Below, one piece after another: positions 5,792 through 11,780 of a stretch of 15,092 nt of DNA. The DNA is from Ilumatobacteraceae bacterium (GTDB lineage Bacteria > Actinomycetota > Acidimicrobiia > Acidimicrobiales > Ilumatobacteraceae), in assembly GCA_007122945.1 (NCBI GenBank), contig SKSP01000167.1, positions 1 to 15,092 on the forward strand, read 5' to 3'. The number at the start of each line of letters is the position of its first letter. Position 1 is the stretch's first letter. Below the pieces are notes generated by a model that was not told where the DNA came from, searched no databases, and saw only the letters and a list, made by a program, of their open reading frames with translations. The position numbers and the translations under genes were made by a program.

Positions 5792-7395
5792 GCGCCCTGT
5801 TCCGGTCGAACGTCACGGTCGCGACGGGCACCGCTCTGTCGCGCGTCACCGGGCTGCTCCGGATCGCGGTGTTCGTCTACGTCATCGGGCGCACCGCGCT
5901 GGCCGACGTCTACACGATCGCCAACGAGACCCCGAACATCGTGTACGAACTGCTGCTCGGCGGCGTGCTGTCGGCCACGCTCGTGCCCTTGTTCTCGGCA
6001 TTCGCCGAGACCGACGACGACGATGCCACGAACGTGGTGATCACGGTCTCGGTCACGGCGATGACCGCGCTCACGGTGGCCGCCGTCGCGGCCGCACCGT
6101 TCGTCTTCGGCATCTACTCGATCACGCCGTCGGCCGACGTCGACGCCGAGGTGCTGCGCGAGGTCGGCACGATCCTCACCCGGATCTTCATGTTGCAGAT
6201 CCTGTTCTACGGCCTGACGGGGCTGGCGAACGCGTTCTTGAACAGCCGCCGCCGCTTCTTCGCCGCGGCCTGGAGCCCGATCCTGCCGAACCTCATCATC
6301 AGCGCGACCCTGCTGTCGCTTCCGAACCCCGGGACCGCCGACTGGCAGCTCGAGGACGTCCTGACGAACGACCGGCTGCGCTGGACGCTCGGCCTCGGTG
6401 CGACGGCGGGCATCGCCACGATGGCGCTGGTGCTGATCCCGGCCGTGCTGCGCACCGGGTTCCGCTTCCGCCCGAACTGGAACTTCCGACACCCTGCCGT
6501 CCGGCGGCTCCTGAAGATGTCCGGCTGGACGCTGGGCTTCGTCGCGGCCAACCAGGTCGCGGTCGTCGTCGTCCGCAACCTGGCCGAGCCCGGCTCCGGC
6601 GACGCCGCGGCCTACGTGTTCGCGTTCACGTTCTTCGTCCTCCCCCATGGCCTGTTGGCCGTCTCGATCGCCACGACGTTCCAACCGGAGATGGCCCGAG
6701 CCGTCGCCCGGCGGGACCGGCTCGGCTTCATCCGCCACGCCTCGCTCGGTGCCCGGACGATTGCCATGTTGACGCTGCCGGCCGGCGTGTTGATCTTCGT
6801 CCTGCGCGACCCGATCATCGGCCTCGCCCTGCAGCGCGGCGCGTTCGACGCGGCGGCATCGCTCGCCACGGCGCGCGCGCTCGCCGGCTTCTCCCTCGGG
6901 CTGGTCGGCTTCTCGGTCTACCTGTTCGTGCTGCGCGGCTTCTACGCCCACCAGGACACGCGCACCCCGTTCGTGATCAACCTGTTCGAGAACGCCCTGA
7001 ACATCGTCCTCGCCATCGTGCTGGTCGGCCGCTACGGCGTGCTCGGCCTCGGGCTCGCCTTCGCCCTGGCCTACCTCGTGTCGTCGGTGTGGGCGCTGCA
7101 GATCATGGGGTACAAGGTCCCCGGCTTCCCGGTTGGCGAGGTACTCACCAGCCTCGGGCGGATGATCGTCGCGGCGGTGCTGATGGGCGAGGTGGTGTGG
7201 GTCGTCACGCGCGGGATCGGCGGTACCACCGGCGTGGACGCACTGGCCCGCCTCGTCGTCGGCTCGGTGGTCGGTCTGGTGGTGTACGTCGGCCTGCTCG
7301 CGGTGCAACGAGCGCCCGAGCTCGACGCACTGCGCCGTCAACTGCGGCGCAGCGGTCCGCCACCACCCGCGGCATCCTCGGAGGGTGTGCTGTAG
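5788..7395 (+). CDS. murJ: Lipid II flippase MurJ (MviN)
   Basis: A 535-aa polytopic membrane protein of the MOP superfamily with about 14 predicted hydrophobic segments. It moves lipid II across the cytoplasmic membrane for peptidoglycan synthesis. The N-terminus SRVTGLLRI places Arg19 and Arg25 like the essential cavity arginines of characterised MurJ. The following NETPNIVYELLLGGVLSATLVPLFS segment is a hallmark of the family. Length matches bacterial MurJ of about 510-550 aa; the mycobacterial-type C-terminal pseudokinase extension is absent. It starts at GTG 5788, overlapping the preceding stop by 4 bp; GGAGG at 5770-5774 is 13 nt away, somewhat long, so coupling probably helps. The stop codon TAG is also the first part of the predicted -10 of the next gene. 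Confidence 0.95.
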   Translation: MSALFRSNVTVATGTALSRVTGLLRIAVFVYVIGRTALADVYTIANETPNIVYELLLGGVLSATLVPLFSAFAETDDDDATNVVITVSVTAMTALTVAAVAAAPFVFGIYSITPSADVDAEVLREVGTILTRIFMLQILFYGLTGLANAFLNSRRRFFAAAWSPILPNLIISATLLSLPNPGTADWQLEDVLTNDRLRWTLGLGATAGIATMALVLIPAVLRTGFRFRPNWNFRHPAVRRLLKMSGWTLGFVAANQVAVVVVRNLAEPGSGDAAAYVFAFTFFVLPHGLLAVSIATTFQPEMARAVARRDRLGFIRHASLGARTIAMLTLPAGVLIFVLRDPIIGLALQRGAFDAAASLATARALAGFSLGLVGFSVYLFVLRGFYAHQDTRTPFVINLFENALNIVLAIVLVGRYGVLGLGLAFALAYLVSSVWALQIMGYKVPGFPVGEVLTSLGRMIVAAVLMGEVVWVVTRGIGGTTGVDALARLVVGSVVGLVVYVGLLAVQRAPELDALRRQLRRSGPPPPAASSEGVL

Positions 7396-7398
7396 GGT
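7393..7398 (+). promoter_or_regulatory. Predicted -10 element overlapping the murJ stop
   Basis: TAGGGT ends 7 nt before the ATG at 7406, with its TAG being the murJ stop codon. The 7-nt distance equals that seen for obgE and dgt, suggesting a leaderless transcript for the PspA-like gene besides any read-through from murJ. Confidence 0.45.
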
Positions 7399-7405
7399 CC
7401 GCGCG

Positions 7406-8182
7406 ATGCGGATGCCGACGCGTCGCGATGCGAGGCGGGCACTGGCGCCGGCCGTGAGGTTCGTTCGGCATCCGGTCCGGTACGTCCGCCGTCGGCGCGC
7501 CGACCCCGTCGCCGAGTTGACGATCGCGCTCGACGAGGCCGGTGAGCAGCACCGCCGACTCGCCGACCAGGCCCGCAGTGCCGTCGCCAGCCAGAAACAG
7601 GCCGAGATCCGGCTCAACGGCAAGCTCGCCGAGCTCGCCCGCACGACCGCCAACGCCCGGCGCGCCCTCGTCCTCGCCGACCGCTCGACGACATCGGGCG
7701 ACACCCGGACCGCCACCCGCTACCACCGCGCCGCCGAGGCGATCGCCCCGCAACTCGTGCGGCTCGACACCGACATCGAGAGCCTCACCGAGATGGTGAT
7801 CGCGACGACCCGCGCGGTCGACCAGGCCAAGGCGGCGATGGCCGAGGACGCCGCCGCGCTGCGCGACCGGATCGTCCGTGCCGCCCGGCTCGTCGAGCAG
7901 GAGGACCAAGCGGCGATGGCCACCCGGATCGACGAGGTGCTGTCGCAGCTCGACGCCACGGTCGGCGACGACGTGTCGACGACCGACGAGACCGAACGGC
8001 GCGTCCGGCTCCGCCACGCCCGGGCCCGCGCGGCGATCGAACCGAGCGGACGTCCCGTCGAGACCCGCGACCTCGAGGTGGAGGCGGCCGCGGCGGAGCG
8101 GCGCGCCGCCGAGCGTCTGATCGAGTTGCGCGACGAGCTCGGCCTCAGCCCGGGAGCAGCACCAGATCGTCGCGGTGGATGA
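7406..8182 (+). CDS. PspA/IM30-like coiled-coil protein
   Basis: 258 aa. A short basic, amphipathic N-terminus (RFVRHPVRYVRRRR) is followed by DPVAELTIALDE and long alpha-helical heptad-like stretches to about residue 185, then a linker and a last helix (AAAERRAAERLIELRDEL). The order (N-terminal amphipathic helix, ADP-x-E-L block, helical hairpin with A-x-x-x-Q-x-x-A spacing) fits PspA/IM30 proteins, which bind stressed inner membranes. Identity to classical PspA is not obvious, so this is a family-level suggestion. The start is placed at 7406, 7 nt after a TANNNT box; an upstream GTG at 7385 inside murJ is less likely. The last 38 bp overlap tail-to-tail with proB on the other strand. Its position after murJ fits an envelope role. 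Confidence 0.6.
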   Translation: MRMPTRRDARRALAPAVRFVRHPVRYVRRRRADPVAELTIALDEAGEQHRRLADQARSAVASQKQAEIRLNGKLAELARTTANARRALVLADRSTTSGDTRTATRYHRAAEAIAPQLVRLDTDIESLTEMVIATTRAVDQAKAAMAEDAAALRDRIVRAARLVEQEDQAAMATRIDEVLSQLDATVGDDVSTTDETERRVRLRHARARAAIEPSGRPVETRDLEVEAAAAERRAAERLIELRDELGLSPGAAPDRRGG

Positions 8183-9242
8183 CCTCGTGGACGGTGCCGA
8201 CCGGTAGATCCCGGGTGTGTCGGCCGGCCACCAGGCGTAGCTGATCCGAGTCGATGAACACCATGCCGCGAGCGAACACCTCGCCGGTCGGATCGGTCAC
8301 GTCGACCGTGTCGCCCTCGTCGAAGTTGCCGACGACGTCGACGACACCCGCCGGGAGCAGGCTGGTCGGACGGTCGACGAGCGCCCGCCGGGCACCCGCG
8401 TCCACGACGACCGAGCCCGCGACGTGGGCGGCGAACGCGATCCACAGCTTGCGGGCCGTGAGCCGACGGCGGTGCGGTTCGAAGCTGGTGCCGACCACCT
8501 CGCCGCGCACCGCCCCGAGCAGGACGTCGTCGCGTGACGCCCGGGCGATCACGGTCCGCACCCCGGACCACGACGCGATGCGGGCGGCCGCAAGCTTGCT
8601 CGCCATCCCACCGCTCCCCCGCCCGCTGCCGCCGGTGCCGGCCCGGATCGCCAGGAGCGGGTCGTCGGCCGCGACCCCGGTGATGAGCGTGGCCGTCGAG
8701 TCGGTCCGCGGGTCGGCGGTGAACAGGCCGTCGAGATCGGTCAGCAGCACGAGCAGGTCGGCACCGACGTTGTGGGCGACGAGCGCCGCCAGCCGGTCGT
8801 TGTCGCCGTAGCGCAGCTCGTCGCTCGCGATCGCGTCGTTCTCGTTGATGACCGGCACGCAGCCGAGTGCGAGCAGCCGCATGAGGGTCTGCCGGGCGTG
8901 GAGGTACTGGCGTCGGTCGACGAAGTCGTTCGGGTCGAGCAGCGCCTGCGCGGCGACCACACCGTGGCGATCGAGCTCGGCGTTGTACACCTCCATCAGC
9001 CGGCTCTGCCCGGCCGCCGAGAGCGCCTGCAACGTCGGCGTGTCGGTCGGCCTCGTCGTGAACCCGAGCGCTGCCACCCCGGCAGCGACCGCGCCGGACG
9101 TCACGACGAGGATCTCGTGGCCCTCACGGCGCACCGAGGCGACCTCCTCGCAGAGCTTGGCGATGGCGGTCCGGTCGATGACCCCGTGGTCGTCGGTCAG
9201 CGACGACGTGCCGATCTTGGCGACGATGCGCACGGCGCTCAC
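8145..9242 (-). CDS. proB: Glutamate 5-kinase ProB
   Basis: Phosphorylates glutamate to glutamyl 5-phosphate, the first step of proline synthesis (cytosolic). It is 365 aa, like the two-domain bacterial enzyme. The amino acid kinase domain shows KIGTSSL (9-15), VTSGAVAAG (47-55), INENDAIA (132-139), GDNDRLAALVA (146-156), LLTDLDGLF (166-174) and GSGGMASKLAAAR (209-221). A PUA domain follows (about 275-355). The start is GTG 9242, overlapping the obgE stop (GTGA), so expression should be coupled to obgE. A GTG three codons later is an alternative. The partner proA is not in the window; downstream lies the convergent PspA-like gene with a 38-bp overlap. Confidence 0.96.
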   Translation of the reverse strand: MSAVRIVAKIGTSSLTDDHGVIDRTAIAKLCEEVASVRREGHEILVVTSGAVAAGVAALGFTTRPTDTPTLQALSAAGQSRLMEVYNAELDRHGVVAAQALLDPNDFVDRRQYLHARQTLMRLLALGCVPVINENDAIASDELRYGDNDRLAALVAHNVGADLLVLLTDLDGLFTADPRTDSTATLITGVAADDPLLAIRAGTGGSGRGSGGMASKLAAARIASWSGVRTVIARASRDDVLLGAVRGEVVGTSFEPHRRRLTARKLWIAFAAHVAGSVVVDAGARRALVDRPTSLLPAGVVDVVGNFDEGDTVDVTDPTGEVFARGMVFIDSDQLRLVAGRHTRDLPVGTVHEVIHRDDLVLLPG

Positions 9243-10495
9243 ATCCCCGGCTGGTACTCGAAGCTGAACTCGCCGATCCAGACCACGTCGCCCTCCCGGG
9301 CGCCGGCCCGCGTGAGCATCTTGTGGACGCCGAGACGTTCGAGGCGGTGGTCGATGTACGCGAGTGCGTCGGGCGTGGACACGTCGTTGAGCGCGACCAC
9401 ACGCTCGACGTCGCGCCCCACGAGGCGGAACTCGCCCTCGCCGAGCCGCTCGACCGTCGCGCCGCTCACCTCCGGCCGGAGCACGACCACCCCCTCGCCC
9501 TCCGGTGCGTCGCGTCGGGCCTCGTGGACGAGCGCGGCCAGCCGGCCGATCAGCTCGGGAACACCCTGTCGGGTGACCGCCGAGATGACCGGGTGCTCGA
9601 ACCCCAGCTCGGCGAGGTCGGCGGGTTGCACCACATCGGCCTTCGTGCCGATCACGACGCGCGGTCGCTCGAGCAGATCGGGCTGGTACTGGCCGAGCTC
9701 GCGGAGCAGCACCTCCTCCTGCTCCGCCGGGCTGACACCGTCCATCGGGGCGAGATCGATCAGGAGGCACAGCACGCGTGCCCGCTCGACGTGCCGGAGG
9801 AACTGGTGCCCGAGGCCGCGACCCTCGCTCGCGCCTTCGATCAGACCGGGGATGTCGGCCATCACGAACTCGGTCTCGTCGTCCACCCGCACCACGCCGA
9901 GGTTCGGGACGAGGGTCGTGAACGGGTAGTCGGCGATCTTCGGCTTGGCGGCCGACACGACGCTGATCAGGGTGCTCTTGCCGACGTTGGGGAACCCGAC
10001 CAGCGCGACGTCGGCCATCAGCCGGATCTCGAGCTTCAGCCAGCGCTCCTCGCCGTGCTCACCCTGCTCGGCGAACGAGGGGGCCCGTCGGCGGTTCGAC
10101 AAGAACCGGGCGTTGCCGCGACCACCACGGCCGCCGGCGGCGGCCAGCCACCGGTCGCCGTGGCGGTTGAGCTCGGCGAGCACCTCGTCGGTGTAGAGGT
10201 CGCGCACGATCGTCCCCTCGGGCACCTTCACCTCGATCGAGGCACCCCGCTTGCCGTGGAGGTCCTTCCCCTTGCCGTGGACGCCGTCCTCGGCGCGCCG
10301 GTGCGGGTGGTCGCGGAAGGCGAGCAGCGAGGCCACGTTGTGGTCGGCGACCAGCCACACGTCGCCACCCTTCCCGCCGTCGCCGCCGTTCGGTCCGCCC
10401 ATCACGACCGGACCCTCGCGGCGGAACGAGACACAACCCGCGCCACCGTCGCCGCCGCGCACGTTCAGTTGGCTCTCGTCGACGAACTGCGACAT
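9239..10495 (-). CDS. obgE: GTPase ObgE/CgtA
   Basis: Essential GTPase in 50S ribosome assembly and stress signalling. It is 418 aa in three domains: the glycine-rich Obg fold (1-158, with GGDGGAGCVSFRRE and GGDGGKGGDVW), the G domain (about 160-325) and a C-terminal OCT domain (about 335-417). G1 is GFPNVGKST (167-175), G2 includes DYPFTTL (189-195), G3 is DIPGLIEGA (214-222), and G5 is ISA (304-306). G4, normally NKxD, reads TKAD (284-287). The OCT domain is typical of actinobacterial and Gram-positive Obg. The start at 10495 is 7 nt after a TAGCGT box, with no Shine-Dalgarno. proB follows with a 4-bp overlap. The usual upstream partners rplU and rpmA lie about 3.9 kb away on the same strand, with two opposite-strand genes between. 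Confidence 0.97.
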   Translation of the reverse strand: MSQFVDESQLNVRGGDGGAGCVSFRREGPVVMGGPNGGDGGKGGDVWLVADHNVASLLAFRDHPHRRAEDGVHGKGKDLHGKRGASIEVKVPEGTIVRDLYTDEVLAELNRHGDRWLAAAGGRGGRGNARFLSNRRRAPSFAEQGEHGEERWLKLEIRLMADVALVGFPNVGKSTLISVVSAAKPKIADYPFTTLVPNLGVVRVDDETEFVMADIPGLIEGASEGRGLGHQFLRHVERARVLCLLIDLAPMDGVSPAEQEEVLLRELGQYQPDLLERPRVVIGTKADVVQPADLAELGFEHPVISAVTRQGVPELIGRLAALVHEARRDAPEGEGVVVLRPEVSGATVERLGEGEFRLVGRDVERVVALNDVSTPDALAYIDHRLERLGVHKMLTRAGAREGDVVWIGEFSFEYQPGM

Positions 10496-10502
10496 CGCCC
10501 TC

Positions 10503-10512
10503 ACGCTACCGT
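10503..10512. promoter_or_regulatory. Overlapping divergent -10 elements for obgE and dgt
   Basis: The decamer ACGCTACCGT reads TACCGT on the plus strand (10507-10512) and TAGCGT on the minus strand (10508-10503). Both fit TANNNT and share the same T-A step. Each ends exactly 7 nt before an ATG (dgt at 10520, obgE at 10495), and only 24 bp separate the two start codons. Leaderless divergent transcription from one symmetric core is the simplest reading; no clear -35 boxes were found. Confidence 0.6.
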
Positions 10513-10519
10513 TGGGCCC

Positions 10520-11686
10520 ATGCCCCCCTCCGACAGCGTTCCCGCCGGGACCAGCGGAGTCGAACGGCCGGATGCTGCGCTGAGCGAACGCGCCGAGCAG
10601 TGGGCGGCCACGATGCGCGGTCACACCCACGGCGATCTGCTGCTCGCCCACGAGGACTCCTGGGCCGGGCCGGGCACCACCGACACCGTCGACCGACGCG
10701 CCCGCGAGGAGGCCGAGGACGCCCACCTCGCGCCCCTCGCCACCCGGGCGTCGGGGGCCGGGAACCGTCCGATCGACGAGGAACCGGACCCGTTCCGGAC
10801 CTGCTTCGAGCGCGACCGCGACCGCATCCTGCACGCCAGCTCGTTCCGGCGCCTGGCCGGGAAGACACAGGTGTTCGTGTTCCCCGACGACCATCAGCGG
10901 ACCCGACTCACGCACGCGCTCGAGGTCGCCCAGGTGGCCCGCTCGGTCGCCCAGGCGCTCGGGCTCAACGTGACGCTGACCGAGGCGATCGCGGTCGGCC
11001 ACGACTGTGGTCACGGCCCGGGTGGGCACGCCAGCGAGGACGCCCTGTCGATCTACGTCGACGGCGGGTTCGACCACGCCGTCTGGGGGGCCGACGTCAC
11101 CCTCACGCCGCTGAACCTGTGCGTCGAGACGCTCGATGGCGTCCGGAACCACTCGTGGAGCCGACCCGCGCCGGCGACCCCCGAGGGTGAGGTCGTGTCG
11201 TGGGCGGACCGGATCGCGTACGTGTGCCACGACTTCGAGGACGCGGTCGCGGCCGGAATCGTGTCGGTCGACATGTTGCCGCGCGTGGTCGTCGACCGGT
11301 GCGGTGCGACCCGTTCCCAACAGCTCGGCACGTTCGTACGGGCGATGGTGCAGGCCACCGCGGAGTCGGGCCGGATCGGCATGACCCGCCCGATCGCCGA
11401 GGCACTCGCCGCGTTCCGCCGGTTCAACTACGAGCACGTCTACCTCCGACCGGCCAGCCGGGCCCAGGCCGACGCCGTGATCGCCGTGCTGCGGGCCCTC
11501 GTCGAGCACATGGCCGACCGACCGAACCTGCTGCCCGACGCGCACGGCCTCGACGCCGGGAGCGACGCCGCCCTGCACCTCGCCGTCGCCCACGTGGCGG
11601 GGATGACCGACCGGTACGCATGTCGCCAGGCGATGGCCCTGCTCGGCTGGCCCCGCGACCGCCTCCCCGCCGGCATCGACGTCTGA
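10520..11686 (+). CDS. dgt: Deoxyguanosinetriphosphate triphosphohydrolase-like HD protein
   Basis: Hydrolyses dNTPs to deoxynucleoside and triphosphate, affecting dNTP balance (cytosolic). 388 aa. After a variable N-terminus (1-85) come DPFRTCFERDRDRILH (90-105), SSFRRLAGKTQVF (107-119) and the HD metal site: His132 in RLTHALEV, His161-Asp162 in VGHDCGHGPGGH, and Asp230 in SWADRIAY. GGFDHAVWG (182-190) and NHSWS (210-214) follow. All four HD ligands are present. The usual GHPPFGH loop is GHGPGGH here. The start is ATG 10520, 7 nt after the TACCGT box and without Shine-Dalgarno, as for obgE. The gene stands between rpmA and obgE in the opposite orientation. Its stop codon is the first arm of a long inverted repeat. 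In vitro substrate range cannot be told from sequence. Confidence 0.92.
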   Translation: MPPSDSVPAGTSGVERPDAALSERAEQWAATMRGHTHGDLLLAHEDSWAGPGTTDTVDRRAREEAEDAHLAPLATRASGAGNRPIDEEPDPFRTCFERDRDRILHASSFRRLAGKTQVFVFPDDHQRTRLTHALEVAQVARSVAQALGLNVTLTEAIAVGHDCGHGPGGHASEDALSIYVDGGFDHAVWGADVTLTPLNLCVETLDGVRNHSWSRPAPATPEGEVVSWADRIAYVCHDFEDAVAAGIVSVDMLPRVVVDRCGATRSQQLGTFVRAMVQATAESGRIGMTRPIAEALAAFRRFNYEHVYLRPASRAQADAVIAVLRALVEHMADRPNLLPDAHGLDAGSDAALHLAVAHVAGMTDRYACRQAMALLGWPRDRLPAGIDV

Positions 11687-11763
11687 ACCGTCCGCGCCGA
11701 TCGGCCGGAACCCGTCGATCCCCGCGGACGGTTCGGGGGACGGGTTCCGGCGGCGGTCGATCG
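11685..11763 (+). terminator. Two interlocked inverted repeats after dgt
   Basis: Arm a GAACCGTCCGCG (11685-11696) pairs perfectly with a' at 11723-11734. Arm b GCCGGAACCCGTC (11704-11716) pairs perfectly with b' at 11739-11751. The order is a-b-a'-b', so the two hairpins cannot nest. A further CGATCG pair (11698-11703 with 11758-11763) can lengthen the b stem. b can also pair with a' as a bulged 8-bp hairpin (11708-11716 with 11727-11734). There is no U-tract. It starts inside the dgt stop and ends 17 bp before the next ATG, so it may terminate dgt or control the surface-protein gene. Confidence 0.65.
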
Positions 11764-11780
11764 GTGGGCACACGAGGGGC

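Noticed and set aside
8590..8650. Glycine-rich insertion in ProB before MASKL
   Set aside because: Alignment from memory with actinobacterial ProB suggests a comparable loop (AGRGSSLGTGGMASK type), so it is a normal loop with Gly-Ser variation.
11685..11751. True H-type pseudoknot formed by both inverted repeats at once
   Set aside because: With stems of 12 and 13 bp, loops of 7 and 4 nt cannot span the helices; alternative exclusive hairpins are more plausible.
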